This document shows positions 45,478 to 55,218 of a stretch of DNA of 64,000 bases, piece by piece. The DNA is taken from positions 62,001-126,000 of the forward strand of contig NZ_UWFA01000383.1 in NCBI RefSeq assembly GCF_900601905.1. Direction: 5' to 3'. The translations under genes were made by a program, and so were the position numbers. The notes under the pieces were generated by a model. The model saw only the letters and a program-made list of their open reading frames with translations. It was not told the origin of the DNA and made no database searches. This DNA is from Pseudomonas viridiflava (GTDB taxonomy: Bacteria; Pseudomonadota; Gammaproteobacteria; Pseudomonadales; Pseudomonadaceae). How positions within the stretch are numbered: the stretch's first letter is position 1; each line of letters opens with the position of its first letter.

Positions 45478-47616
45478 ATGTCTACGCCCTCTGCAAACTT
45501 GCCTGCTGAAACTACCATCGACCTCGTTTCATTGATGAACGCCATCAACCATTCCCAGGCGATGATCGAGTTTGACCTCGAAGGGAACATTGTTGGGGCC
45601 AATACCAACTTTCTGGACCGGGTCGGGTATCGTCTGGACGAAGTGCTAGGCCGTCATCACCGTATGTTCTGCACCCCCGAGTACGCCTCCAGTCCTGAAT
45701 ACGCTGAATTCTGGGTGAAGCTGGCGGCTGGGCATTTCGATGAGGGGCAGTACAAAAGGCTGGGCAAAAACGGCAAGGAAATCTGGCTGCAAGCCAGTTA
45801 CAACCCGATCCTCGATCAGGATGGCAAGCCATTCAAGGTGATCAAATTCGCCACCGACATCACTGATCAGCGCATACGCAATGCCGAGTATGAAGGCAAG
45901 GTCGAAGCCATCCAGCGCTCTCAAGGGGTGATCGAGTTTGATCTCAATGGCCGGGTGCTGTGGGCCAATGACAACTTCCTCAAGGTGCTCGGCTACCGTC
46001 TCGACGAAGTGCAGGGCCAGCACCATCGAATATTCTGCGACGATCAATACCTCAACAGCCCGGCGTATCGGGCGTTCTGGGCCAAGCTTGAACGTGGTGA
46101 ATACGATTCCGGCGAATACATGCGTCTGGGCAAGGGCGGGCGTGAAATCTGGATCAGCGCGACTTACAACCCGATTTTCGACCCGGACGGGCGTCCGTAC
46201 AAGATCGTCAAGTTCGCCAACGACGTCACCGAAGTACGTGCCCGGAACGCGGAGTTCGTCGGCAAGGTCACGGCCATCGAGCGCTCTCAGGCCGTGATTG
46301 AATTCGACCTGAGCGGCAAGGTCCTGTCGGCCAACCGCAACTTCCTCGATGTGTTCGGCTATGAGCTGGAAGAAGTGCTTGGCCAGCCGCATCGAATGTT
46401 CTGCACTGAAGAATTTGGCTCCAGCATGGGCTATCGCGAGTTCTGGGAGAAGCTGGGGCGTGGCGAGTACGACACCAGTGAATACCGGCGCAAGCGCAAG
46501 GACGGCAAGGAGATCTGGATTCAGGCGACCTACAACCCGATTCTCAATTCCCATGGGCTGCCCTACAAGGTGGTCAAATTTGCTCTGGATGTGACTGAAA
46601 TCAAAGAAAGCAGCGCCGAGCGTCAAGGCAAGGTCAATGCGATTGACCGCGCTCAGGCGGTGATCGAATTCGACATGGCCGGCAACATCCTTGATGCCAA
46701 CGCCAACTTTCTGAAGTCCCTGGGGTACAGCCTGCCAGAGCTTGTGGGGCAGCATCACCGGGTGTTCTGTGATCAGGAATACGTGCGCAGCACCGCTTAC
46801 CGGGAGTTCTGGCACGGCCTGTCCCAAGGCCAGTTTTTCTCGGGACGCTTCATGCGTTTGAGCAAATTTGGCCAGCACATCTGGATTCAGGCCACCTACA
46901 ACCCGGTCTTCGACAGCGATGGCAAGCCCTACAAAGTGGTCAAGTTTGCGACCGACATCACCCAGCAGGTAGAGCTCGAGGAAGCGATAGAGGCCAAGAC
47001 TCAGGCCATGGGCGCTTCGGTGCAAAACCTGATGAGTGCCATCTCGTATGTCGCGCAGAGCACCGACCAGGCCACTGACCTCGCCCGGCTGACCCGTGAG
47101 CAGGCAAGCCTGGGCTCGCAGACGCTGGTCAAGGCTGCCGAAGCCATGACGATGATTGGCAAGTCCGCTGAAGACATTCAGGACATCATTCAGGTCATCA
47201 GTGAAATAGCCAGCCAGACCAACATGCTGGCGTTCAATGCGGCCATTGAAGCGGCCAGGGCCGGCGAGCACGGCCTGGGCTTCTCGGTGGTTGCCGACGA
47301 GGTCCGCAAGCTGGCCGAGAAGTCTTCGCTGGCCACCAAGGAAATCAACAAGCTGATTCTGGAAACCGTCAGCCGTATTCATTCCGGCAACGAGATTTCG
47401 TTAAGTGCTGGCAGCGCGTTCGAGCAGATCGTCAAAGGCGTTAACGAGACCACGGTCGCCATCGACAACATCAACGCTGCGACCGCCAAGCAGATGGATT
47501 CGGCAGGCCAGGTCGAAACCCTGATTTTCGAGCTGCATCAGACCAAGCTGGGCAATGAACAGGGCGCGGTGAACCTCAGCGTAAACCACAACAAAGCGGC
47601 CGGGTCGCCTGCATGA
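45478..47616 (+). CDS. Soluble four-PAS methyl-accepting chemotaxis protein (BdlA-like)
   Basis: A 712-residue cytosolic chemoreceptor with no transmembrane segment. Four PAS domains occupy about residues 18-130, 140-252, 262-374 and 384-496. Each carries a HHRxFC (or PHRMFC) motif whose second His falls at 61, 183, 305 and 427, an exact 122-residue period. A short MCP signalling domain (about 510-690) follows with [20 protein letters not shown]. It resembles P. aeruginosa BdlA, which has two PAS domains and controls biofilm dispersion. These PAS domains may bind haem or another cofactor, but that is unproved. The last codons overlap the triple-CheW gene (ATGA). ATG at 45478 was chosen; a TTG eight codons upstream is possible. 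Confidence 0.93.
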   Translation: MSTPSANLPAETTIDLVSLMNAINHSQAMIEFDLEGNIVGANTNFLDRVGYRLDEVLGRHHRMFCTPEYASSPEYAEFWVKLAAGHFDEGQYKRLGKNGKEIWLQASYNPILDQDGKPFKVIKFATDITDQRIRNAEYEGKVEAIQRSQGVIEFDLNGRVLWANDNFLKVLGYRLDEVQGQHHRIFCDDQYLNSPAYRAFWAKLERGEYDSGEYMRLGKGGREIWISATYNPIFDPDGRPYKIVKFANDVTEVRARNAEFVGKVTAIERSQAVIEFDLSGKVLSANRNFLDVFGYELEEVLGQPHRMFCTEEFGSSMGYREFWEKLGRGEYDTSEYRRKRKDGKEIWIQATYNPILNSHGLPYKVVKFALDVTEIKESSAERQGKVNAIDRAQAVIEFDMAGNILDANANFLKSLGYSLPELVGQHHRVFCDQEYVRSTAYREFWHGLSQGQFFSGRFMRLSKFGQHIWIQATYNPVFDSDGKPYKVVKFATDITQQVELEEAIEAKTQAMGASVQNLMSAISYVAQSTDQATDLARLTREQASLGSQTLVKAAEAMTMIGKSAEDIQDIIQVISEIASQTNMLAFNAAIEAARAGEHGLGFSVVADEVRKLAEKSSLATKEINKLILETVSRIHSGNEISLSAGSAFEQIVKGVNETTVAIDNINAATAKQMDSAGQVETLIFELHQTKLGNEQGAVNLSVNHNKAAGSPA

Positions 47617-49112
47617 ACAGCCTGCGCGCCTATGGCGTGGTGCAGATAAACGGGGCTTTTCTGGGCATCGATGCCAGCTCCTTGATGGAGGCTGTTCACT
47701 GGCCAGCCAATCTGCAGCGCCATCCGGTGACCCGTGGAGTGCTGGCCGGAGTCTTCACCTTGCGCGGCCGGCCGATCCCTTTGGTTGATCTGCGACCTTT
47801 GCTCGGCGATGAAGCCTTAGAGCAGGCGCCGACCTCTCTGGTGGCCATTCTCAAGTACAACGGCGGCCTGCTGGGAGTTGCCATCGACGGGGTGTGCGAC
47901 ATCGTCAAGGCGGGGGATTCCCAGCTCTGCGCGTTGGGGGCCGATGGCGCGAGCCGGGGGTTGATCCCGACGCTGATCATGACCGGTGACGACAGTCGCT
48001 TGATTTACATGCTCGACCTGGCGTTTCTGGCCAGCCTGCCCGGAGTGATGTTTGCCGCCGATACTGCGGCGGGCCCGGCCAGTCGTGAGTCCTTGCAAGC
48101 CAAAAGCCAGCTCCGTCATTACCTGGTGTTCGAATGTGACGGGCAACATTTCAGCATTGATGCCAGCGTGGTCACCGCGCTGGTGGACAAACCACACATA
48201 GCGCCCACGGATTTCGGTAACGGCTTTTGCCTGGGTATCACCCTGATTCGCGACCTCAAGGTCCCGGTGCTCAGTCTGTCTCAGGTGCTGGGCTTTGATT
48301 GCACGGCTAGCCATGGCAAGAGCCAGCTTTTATTGCTGACCGCGAGCGATGGCAGGGTCTGCGGCTTTGGTTACGATCGAATGGTCGCCATCGAACGTCG
48401 CGATCCGCAAAGCCTGTTGTCGATGCCTGCTTATGGTCTGCGCGAGCCTGCGTTGCTCGCCGGGGTGATGAATCTGGACAAGGGCCTGCAGGCGGTATTG
48501 ATCAATCATCAGGCGTTGCTTGAGCGTGACAGCGTGAAAAACTACGCCGCGCTGTATCAGACGCAATCGCCGTCATCCGAAACCCGAGCCAGCAAGGCCA
48601 AGGCCGTCATGCGTCAGGCCTGCCTGCTGTTCAAGTCACCCACACAGTTCGTGGCGCCGCTGAGCCAGATCCTGGAAATACTCTCGATACCTACGCCGAT
48701 GATCGGCCTCGCTCAGCCGGAAAACCACTTGCTGGGCCAATTCGATCTGCGCGGCGAACAGCTGGCGCTGATTTGCCTGAGCAGCCTGATCGAGAGTGCA
48801 CCGCAAGCGCCTACGCCCTTGTCACGGGTGCTGGTGGTCAAGGGTGATCGGCTGACGTTTGGGTTTGCGGTGTGCCAGGTTGAAGCCATTGATGCGTTCA
48901 ACCAGTTTGACCCGACGATGCTGGCTCAAGGCTGGCAGACCAATGCCGGCAAAGTGGTGTCGGTCAATGACCGGGCACGCTCGCTGGTCAGTATCGGCAG
49001 TGGCGCCAATAGCTGGCGCGCCACCCTGATGGATCTGCAAGGCATCGCCCGGCAACTGGAAGCGACACTGCAACAGCCTGACACTTGCTCATCAGTTGCC
49101 GCAGTGGCGTGA
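47613..49112 (+). CDS. Triple-CheW-domain adaptor protein
   Basis: A 499-residue protein with three CheW-like domains at about 1-150, 160-310 and 330-485. Each holds the CheW beta-fold pattern of an input strand and a VLAGVFTLRGRPIPLVDLRP-like core (LAGVMNLDKGLQAVLIN in the second, LLGQFDLRGEQLALICL in the third). CheW domains link receptors to CheA. It is translationally coupled to the four-PAS receptor by an ATGA overlap, and no cheA lies in the window. It therefore probably scaffolds several contacts at once for that receptor, or joins a core array encoded elsewhere. Confidence 0.88.
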   Translation: MNSLRAYGVVQINGAFLGIDASSLMEAVHWPANLQRHPVTRGVLAGVFTLRGRPIPLVDLRPLLGDEALEQAPTSLVAILKYNGGLLGVAIDGVCDIVKAGDSQLCALGADGASRGLIPTLIMTGDDSRLIYMLDLAFLASLPGVMFAADTAAGPASRESLQAKSQLRHYLVFECDGQHFSIDASVVTALVDKPHIAPTDFGNGFCLGITLIRDLKVPVLSLSQVLGFDCTASHGKSQLLLLTASDGRVCGFGYDRMVAIERRDPQSLLSMPAYGLREPALLAGVMNLDKGLQAVLINHQALLERDSVKNYAALYQTQSPSSETRASKAKAVMRQACLLFKSPTQFVAPLSQILEILSIPTPMIGLAQPENHLLGQFDLRGEQLALICLSSLIESAPQAPTPLSRVLVVKGDRLTFGFAVCQVEAIDAFNQFDPTMLAQGWQTNAGKVVSVNDRARSLVSIGSGANSWRATLMDLQGIARQLEATLQQPDTCSSVAAVA

Positions 49113-49123
49113 TCTGGCTGTTG

Positions 49124-50386
49124 TCAGCCGGTGGTCATCGACAGCGCCGCGAGTGCAGCGATCAACGCCGGCGGCATGACCAGAATGCCCAAGCGCAGAA
49201 ACCCCAGTGCGGTGACGTTCTGGCCTTCGCGGCGCACGGCAATCAGCCATAGCAGCGTGGCCAGGGATCCAGTGATCGACAGATTGGGGCCCAGGTCCAC
49301 GCCGATCACCAGGGCGCTGGTGGTTTCGGTGGGCAGTTGGGCAATCTGCCCCACTGAACCTGCGATCAAACCCACCGGAAGGTTATTCAGCAGGTTGCTG
49401 GCCAGTGCGCCCGTCAACCCGGCCGCCCAGCTGGCTTGAAGGCTGGAATGCTCAGCCAGGGATTTGAGGGCATGGGCCATGTGATCAATGACCCCGGTCA
49501 GTGCCATGCCTTCGACCAGCACAAACAAACCGGCCACCAGCGGCAATACGCCCCATGACACTTCCTTGAGGACGGGCAGCGGGCTGAGCCGCTGGCCCAT
49601 ATGGATCAGCACGACGGTCGCCAGCGCCGCGCAAAAGGTCGGCAGCCCCAGTTGCTTGCCCAGCGCCGAGGCAGCCAGCAAGACCATCGCCGTGAGGCCG
49701 ATACCGACAGCGGTCCATGCCGCCCCTTTGGACAGCGGCTGCAAGACGATGGCGGTTTCCAGTGGCTCGCGCAGATGGCTGCGCTGGGCGAACCGCAGCA
49801 CCAGATACGTCAGGCCGATGGCGGCCACAGAGGGCAGGGTGAAGTGCCACAGCCAGGTGGTCAGCGGCGGCATGTGGCTGCCAAAAATCACCAGGTTGGC
49901 CGGGTTGGAAATGGGCAGCACGAAGCTCGCGGCGTTGGCGATGAAGGCGCAGATGAACAGATAGGGCAGCGGCTCGGCCTTGGCGGCGCGTGCGGCGGCA
50001 TAGACCGCAGGCGTCAGGACCACGGCCGTGGCGTCATTGGACAGGAACACCGTGACCAGCGTGCCGACTACGAACACCAGATCAAACAGGCGCTGACCGG
50101 AGCCTTTGGCATGTCGCGCGGCGAGCATCGCCAGCCAGTCGAACAAGCCCTGTTGTCGGGCGAGCTCGGCCAGCACCATCATGCCGATCAGGAACAGATA
50201 GACATCGACGCCTTCCGCCACCGCTCCAACCGCCTTGTTCCAGGGGATGAAACCCAGCGCCGTGAGCAACAAGGCCGCCCCCATCGCCCAGACAAACTCG
50301 GGCACCCGCAACGGCCTGAAAATAACACCGCAGATCGCCAGCGCGGCGACGATCCAGATAATCGTGGCAGGTTCGAAGGAGGGCAT
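49124..50386 (-). CDS. ArsB/NhaD-family inner-membrane transporter
   Basis: A 420-residue permease of the ArsB (arsenite efflux) group in the ion transporter superfamily, with about 10-12 helices. Family features are FIPWNKAVGAVAEGVDVYLF, VVGTLVTVFLSNDATAVVLT and LPISNPANLVIFGSHMPPLT. ArsB expels arsenite and antimonite, often with ArsA. Here no arsA, arsC or arsR is adjacent, so an arsenical role is not certain and related Na+/H+ or dicarboxylate functions remain possible. It converges on the CheW gene. ATG at 50386 was preferred over a TTG 17 codons upstream. Confidence 0.82.
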   Translation of the reverse strand: MPSFEPATIIWIVAALAICGVIFRPLRVPEFVWAMGAALLLTALGFIPWNKAVGAVAEGVDVYLFLIGMMVLAELARQQGLFDWLAMLAARHAKGSGQRLFDLVFVVGTLVTVFLSNDATAVVLTPAVYAAARAAKAEPLPYLFICAFIANAASFVLPISNPANLVIFGSHMPPLTTWLWHFTLPSVAAIGLTYLVLRFAQRSHLREPLETAIVLQPLSKGAAWTAVGIGLTAMVLLAASALGKQLGLPTFCAALATVVLIHMGQRLSPLPVLKEVSWGVLPLVAGLFVLVEGMALTGVIDHMAHALKSLAEHSSLQASWAAGLTGALASNLLNNLPVGLIAGSVGQIAQLPTETTSALVIGVDLGPNLSITGSLATLLWLIAVRREGQNVTALGFLRLGILVMPPALIAALAALSMTTG

Positions 50387-50468
50387 GAGAAGAGACTCGA
50401 AAAAGGGCAGCTGTGAGACACATGCCGACAGGAACAAGTTCGTCTGGCGCTGAGGATTGTAAGCCTAC

Positions 50469-51008
50469 CGCGTCATCGTTCTTCGCGGGCAAGCCTCGCT
50501 CCAACAGATCTGTAGGAGCGAGGCTTGCCCGCGATAAGGGCGACTCAGGTCCATCAGACACAGCGAGGTGTACTCATTGCGAGCAAGCTCGGCGCCCACG
50601 GGATCGATTTTTTTCAGACACACCGCATCATCGTTCTTCGCGGGCAAGCCTCGCTCAGATCCGTTGGAGCGAGGCTTGCCCGCGAAGAAGGCGACGCATT
50701 CCATCAGACACAGCGAGGTGTACTCATCGCGAGCAAGATCGGCTCCCACAGGGATCGATATTTTTCAGATATACCGCGTCATCGTTCTTTCCGGGCAAGC
50801 TTCGCTCAGATCCGTTGGAGCGAGGCTTGCCCGCGAAGAAGGCGACGCATTCCATCAGACACAGCGAGGTGTACTCATCGCGAACAAGCTCGGCTCCCAC
50901 AGTGATCGATATTTTTCAGACACACCGCATCATCGTTCTTCGCGGGCAAGCCTCGCTCCAACAGCCATTGAGAAGTGCTCTGTGGGAGCGAGGCTTGCCC
51001 GCGATTAG
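50469..51008. repeat. Tandem array of REP pairs, 3.5 units of about 151-155 bp
   Basis: The motif CRTCATCGTTCTTCGCGGGC recurs at 50471, 50626, 50777 and 50928 (periods 155, 151, 151). Each unit also holds an inverted REP pair (GCGGGCAAGC..GCTTGCCCGCG), the stretch CATCAGACACAGCGAGGTGT and a GATCGATATTTTTCAG segment. Units 2 and 3 are almost identical, so the array arose by recent tandem duplication of a REP pair and its flank. It fills the gap between the ArsB-like gene and kdp. Confidence 0.95.
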
Positions 51009-51082
51009 TCGCACTTCAGCCTGCGGGCAGCGATGGAGTTTTCGACAGGTTATGTAGCTTCCGCTCCGCAGCCTGCTTAATG

Positions 51083-51136
51083 TCTTTACGCCATCTTTAC
51101 GCCGCGTTACATCCCTCGCTCTCGTCTCTTTACACC
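51083..51136 (+). promoter_or_regulatory. Phased TCTTTACRCC repeats upstream of kdpFABC (KdpE operator candidate)
   Basis: TCTTTACGCC occurs at 51083-51092 and 51094-51103, and TCTTTACACC at 51127-51136. The starts are 11 and 33 bases apart, so all three face the same side of the helix. The known E. coli KdpE site is a T-rich tract ending TTTACACCCC. The array is 56 bases from the kdpF start, as expected of an activator site. Confidence 0.55.
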
Positions 51137-51191
51137 CTCTGTCCCGACAATTAGCCACACGCGGCAATCGCCGTAGAGACGGAGAATTTCG

Positions 51192-51281
51192 ATGAGTGTT
51201 GTGGACGGGGTGTCGCTGTTGTTGGCAGCAGGGCTGTTCGTGTACTTGCTGGTTGCGCTGTTGCGCGCTGGCAGGAGCTGA
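51192..51281 (+). CDS. kdpF: KdpF small membrane subunit
   Basis: A 29-residue single-helix peptide (SLLLAAGLFVYLLVALLRAG) matching KdpF. It stabilises the KdpFABC complex at the membrane. It was overlooked easily because of its size. The stop lies 4 bases before kdpA, as in other kdp operons. Confidence 0.9.
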   Translation: MSVVDGVSLLLAAGLFVYLLVALLRAGRS

Positions 51282-51285
51282 AGCC

Positions 51286-52980
51286 ATGCACAGTTATGAC
51301 TATTTGCTGATCCTGGCCTTCTTCGCGTTGGTGTTGTTGCCTGCGCCACTGTTGGGGCGTTTCTACTATCGGGTGGTTGAGGGCGAGCGGACCTGGCTGA
51401 CCCCGGTGCTGCGCCCGGTGGAGAACCTCTGTTATCGCCTGTCCGGGGTGGACCCGGCCGTCGAGCAGAACTGGAAGTCCTACCTGTGGGCGCTGCTGGC
51501 GTTCAACCTCGCCGGTTTCGTGCTGTTGTTCGCGATGCTGCTGGGCCAGGGCGCGCTGCCGCTGAACCCGCAGCAGCTGCCGGGGATGGAATGGTCGCAG
51601 GCGTTCAACACCGCCATGAGTTTTGTCACCAACACCAACTGGCAGAGTTACAGCGGCGAAGCATCGCTGAGTTACCTGAGCCAGATGGTCGGTCTGACCG
51701 TACAGAACTTTGTCAGCGCCGCCACCGGTATCGCGGTGTTGCTGGCGTTCTGTCGTGGCATCAGCCGCCGCTCGACCCAGGACCTGGGCAACTTCTGGAC
51801 TGACATGACCCGGGTCACGTTGTACGGCCTTTTGCCGCTGTGCATCGTGCTCGCCTTGTTGCTGGTCTGGCAGGGTGTGCCGCAGAACTTCGCCCACTAC
51901 ATTGATGCGCTGACTTTGCAGGGCGCGGATCAAAGCCTGCCCATGGGCCCGGCCGCCAGCCAGATCGCGATCAAGCAACTGGGTACCAACGGCGGCGGCT
52001 TCTTTGGCGTCAATTCGGCGCATCCGTTCGAGAACCCCACTGCCTGGAGCAACCTGTTCCAGCTGGCCTCGATCCTGCTGATTCCGGCCGCGCTGGTCTT
52101 CACCTTCGGCCATTACGTCAAGGACATGCGCCAGAGCCGGGCAATCATGGCCTGCATGCTGGTGCTGCTGTTGATCGGCGGCTCGGTGTCGATGTGGGCT
52201 GAATACCAACCCAACCCCGCGCTGAACGTCGCCAATGTCGAGCAGACCGCGCCACTGGAAGGCAAGGAAAGCCGCTTCGGCACCACCGGCACGGTGCTCT
52301 GGGCTACCGCGACGACCGCGGCGTCCAACGGTTCGGTCAATGGCATGCACGACAGCCTCAACCCGTTGAGCGGCATGGTCGCGCTGGCCAACATGATGGT
52401 TGGTGAAGTGATTTTCGGTGGCGTCGGTGTGGGCCTCAACGGCATGTTGCTCAACGTCCTGATTGCGGTGTTTCTCGCCGGATTGATGATCGGCCGCACG
52501 CCTGAATACCTGGGCAAGAAGCTGCAGGCCAATGAGGTCAAGCTGCTGGTCGCCACCTTGCTGGTGATGCCGGTGGGCGTATTGGTGCTGGGTGCGGTGG
52601 CGGCCAGTCTGCCAGGGCCTCTGGCCTCGGTGAGCAACCCCGGCCCGCATGGTTTCAGCCAGTTGCTTTACGCCTACACCTCGGCCACGGCCAACAATGG
52701 CTCGGCGTTCGGCGGTTTCAGCGCCAACACCGTGTTCCATAACCTGATGCTCAGCCTGGCAATGTTCATTGGCCGCTTCGGCTACATCCTGCCGGTGCTG
52801 GCCCTGGCTGGCAGCCTGGCGATGAAGAAGAGCGCGCCTCTCGGCCTGAACAGCTTCCCGACCCATGGCCCGCTGTTCGTCACGCTGTTGACCATGACCA
52901 TTCTGATCGTGGGCGGCCTGACCTTCCTGCCGACCCTGGCCCTGGGGCCGATTGCCGAACATCTGAGTCTGGGTTTCTGA
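51286..52980 (+). CDS. kdpA: KdpA potassium-binding transmembrane subunit
   Basis: A 564-residue integral membrane protein of about 10 helices that forms the K+ selectivity pathway, with four repeated pore motifs. KdpA hallmarks are [20 protein letters not shown], the [20 protein letters not shown] segment, and the [10 protein letters not shown] filter-like loop. It pairs with KdpB to import K+ at high affinity under potassium limitation. ATG at 51286 has AGGAG. kdpB follows after 10 bases. Confidence 0.97.
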   Translation: MHSYDYLLILAFFALVLLPAPLLGRFYYRVVEGERTWLTPVLRPVENLCYRLSGVDPAVEQNWKSYLWALLAFNLAGFVLLFAMLLGQGALPLNPQQLPGMEWSQAFNTAMSFVTNTNWQSYSGEASLSYLSQMVGLTVQNFVSAATGIAVLLAFCRGISRRSTQDLGNFWTDMTRVTLYGLLPLCIVLALLLVWQGVPQNFAHYIDALTLQGADQSLPMGPAASQIAIKQLGTNGGGFFGVNSAHPFENPTAWSNLFQLASILLIPAALVFTFGHYVKDMRQSRAIMACMLVLLLIGGSVSMWAEYQPNPALNVANVEQTAPLEGKESRFGTTGTVLWATATTAASNGSVNGMHDSLNPLSGMVALANMMVGEVIFGGVGVGLNGMLLNVLIAVFLAGLMIGRTPEYLGKKLQANEVKLLVATLLVMPVGVLVLGAVAASLPGPLASVSNPGPHGFSQLLYAYTSATANNGSAFGGFSANTVFHNLMLSLAMFIGRFGYILPVLALAGSLAMKKSAPLGLNSFPTHGPLFVTLLTMTILIVGGLTFLPTLALGPIAEHLSLGF

Positions 52981-52990
52981 GGAGCCGACC

Positions 52991-55081
52991 ATGAATATTC
53001 ATACTTCTGCAGACAAAACAGCCACGTCGGACCTTGCGCAATCCGCGCAGCCGCAGGCTGTTGCCGAACCCCTCAATACCGGCTTTGGCGCCTTGTGGCG
53101 CCCGGCACTGGTGCAGGCGTTCGTCAAGCTCGACCCTCGGCAGCTGGCCCGTTCACCGGTGATGCTGGTGGTTGAACTGACGGCAATCCTCACCACGATC
53201 CTGTGCGTGATTCCTGACCCTGCGGTGTCCACCGGCGTCGCCGTACAGATCGCCCTGTGGCTGTGGTTCACCGTGCTTTTCGCCAACTTTGCCGAAGCCT
53301 TGGCAGAAGGGCGCGGCAAGGCCCGGGCCGACAGCCTCAAAGCGGGCAGCGAAGGACTCAAGGCGCGGCGCCGCGATGACAGCGGCGCCTTCAGCGTGGT
53401 CAATGCCAGTGCCCTGCGCAAAGGCGACGTAGTGCGAGTCGCGGCGGGCGAAATGATCCCCGGCGACGGTGAGGTCATTGAAGGCATCGCCGCCGTCAAC
53501 GAAGCGGCGATCACCGGGGAATCGGCACCAGTGATCCGTGAGTCCGGCGGCGATCGCTCGGCAGTCACCGGCAACACCCGGCTGGTCTCCGACTGGCTGG
53601 TGATCCGCATCAGCAGCAACCCGGGCGAATCGACCCTGGACCGGATGATTGCCCTGGTGGAAGGCGCCAAACGGCAGAAAACCCCCAACGAAGTGGCGCT
53701 GGACATCCTGCTGATCGGCCTGACCCTGATCTTCCTACTGGTGGTCGTGACCCTGCAACCTTTCGCCCACTTCGCCGGTGGCAGCTTGCCGCTGGTGTTT
53801 CTGGTGGCGCTGTTGGTGACCCTTATCCCGACCACGATTGGTGGCCTGCTGTCGGCGATTGGTATCGCGGGCATGGATCGTCTGGTGCGCCTGAACGTCA
53901 TCGCCAAATCCGGGCGGGCCGTGGAGGCTGCAGGGGATGTGCATGTCCTGTTGCTGGACAAGACCGGCACCATCACCTTTGGCAACCGCCGTTGCACCGC
54001 GCTCTATGCCGCGCCCGGCGTCACACCCAAGGAGCTGAGCGAGGCGGCGCTGCTGGCCTCCCTGGCTGATGACACGGCGGAAGGCAAGTCGATCGTCGAA
54101 TACCTGCGCAACCTGCACCCCATGGTCGAGCCCAAAGCCGGCGATTTGACTGCCGTGCCGTTCAGCGCCGAGACACGTCTGTCTGGCGTGGACTATCAAA
54201 ACCGCTTGTATCGCAAAGGCGCGGTGGATTCGCTGCTGGCCTTTGTCGACATGCAACGCAGCGACTTGCCTGCCGCCCTGGCGCGGGAAATCGACGGCAT
54301 CGCCAAAACCGGTGGCACGCCGTTGCTGGTCTGCGTCGATAAAAAGCTGATCGGCGCAATTCACCTCAAGGACGTGGTCAAGCCCGGCATCCGCGAGCGG
54401 TTTGCCGAACTGCGCAAGCTGGGGATCCGCACCGTGATGGTGACGGGCGATAACCCGCTGACCGCTGCGGCGATTGCCGCCGAGGCCGGGGTCGATGATG
54501 TGCTGGCTGAAGCCACCCCGGAGAAAAAGCTCGAACGCATTCGTGCCGAGCAGAACGACGGGCGCCTGGTGGCAATGTGTGGCGACGGCGCCAACGATGC
54601 CCCGGCACTGGCCCAGGCCGACGTCGGCATGGCGATGAACGATGGCACCCAGGCAGCACGCGAAGCAGCCAACATGGTCGACCTCGACAGTGACCCGACC
54701 AAGCTGCTGGACGTGGTGCAGATCGGCAAGGAATTGCTGGTAACCCGCGGTGCGCTGACGACCTTTTCCATCGCCAACGACATCGCCAAGTACTTCGCGA
54801 TTCTGCCCGCACTGTTCGCCGCGATTTACCCGCAGCTGGGCGTGCTGAACATCATGCACCTGGCCAGCCCGCAGAGCGCGATCCTCTCGGCCATTGTGTT
54901 CAACGCCCTGATCATCGTCGTGCTGATCCCGCTGGCCTTGCGTGGCGTGCGGGTCCAGGCCGCCAGTGCGGCAGCGTTGCTGCGCCGTAACCTGTTGATC
55001 TATGGCCTGGGCGGGATCGTCGTGCCGTTTGTGGGGATCAAGTTGATTGATCTGATTCTGGTGGGGTTGCACTTGGTTTAA
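52991..55081 (+). CDS. kdpB: KdpB P-type ATPase subunit
   Basis: A 696-residue P-type ATPase. The phosphorylation motif DKTGT has its Asp at residue 323. TGES near the start of the actuator domain, [18 protein letters not shown], and the hinge [19 protein letters not shown] are all present. It hydrolyses ATP to drive K+ import with KdpA, KdpC and KdpF. The N-terminal segment before the first helix is about 14 residues longer than in E. coli KdpB. It follows kdpA, but a REPIN and a gap separate it from kdpC. Confidence 0.97.
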   Translation: MNIHTSADKTATSDLAQSAQPQAVAEPLNTGFGALWRPALVQAFVKLDPRQLARSPVMLVVELTAILTTILCVIPDPAVSTGVAVQIALWLWFTVLFANFAEALAEGRGKARADSLKAGSEGLKARRRDDSGAFSVVNASALRKGDVVRVAAGEMIPGDGEVIEGIAAVNEAAITGESAPVIRESGGDRSAVTGNTRLVSDWLVIRISSNPGESTLDRMIALVEGAKRQKTPNEVALDILLIGLTLIFLLVVVTLQPFAHFAGGSLPLVFLVALLVTLIPTTIGGLLSAIGIAGMDRLVRLNVIAKSGRAVEAAGDVHVLLLDKTGTITFGNRRCTALYAAPGVTPKELSEAALLASLADDTAEGKSIVEYLRNLHPMVEPKAGDLTAVPFSAETRLSGVDYQNRLYRKGAVDSLLAFVDMQRSDLPAALAREIDGIAKTGGTPLLVCVDKKLIGAIHLKDVVKPGIRERFAELRKLGIRTVMVTGDNPLTAAAIAAEAGVDDVLAEATPEKKLERIRAEQNDGRLVAMCGDGANDAPALAQADVGMAMNDGTQAAREAANMVDLDSDPTKLLDVVQIGKELLVTRGALTTFSIANDIAKYFAILPALFAAIYPQLGVLNIMHLASPQSAILSAIVFNALIIVVLIPLALRGVRVQAASAAALLRRNLLIYGLGGIVVPFVGIKLIDLILVGLHLV

Positions 55082-55098
55082 GGAAGAAACACGGACCT

Positions 55099-55183
55099 GT
55101 GGGAGCGGCGCTTGCCCGCGATAAGGCCACCGCGATGTAGCGTGAACCGCGTTCAGCCTTATCGCGGGCAGCACCGGTCCCAC
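55099..55183. repeat. REPIN between kdpB and kdpC
   Basis: An 85-bp inverted pair, arms GTGGGAGCGGCGCTTGCCCG and CGGGCAGCACCGGTCCCAC. It lies within the kdpFABC operon, 18 bases after the kdpB stop and 36 before kdpC. Confidence 0.9.
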
Positions 55184-55218
55184 AGGGACTGCATTTCAAA
55201 TTCGAAGAGGTATTGATC

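Noticed and set aside
45646-47382. 578-codon minus-strand open frame opposite the four-PAS receptor
   Set aside because: The product is a repeated His/Leu/Val-rich pattern that follows the PAS repeat period, so it mirrors the sense gene rather than encoding its own protein.
50469-51008. Possible CRISPR array
   Set aside because: The units are 151-155 bp and almost identical over their full length. There are no short repeats separated by unique spacers, and no cas genes. It is a tandem REP duplication.
51151-52992. 613-codon minus-strand open frame opposite kdpF and kdpA
   Set aside because: Composition is dominated by Gln, His and Arg with no domain. It is explained by codon bias of kdpA on the other strand.
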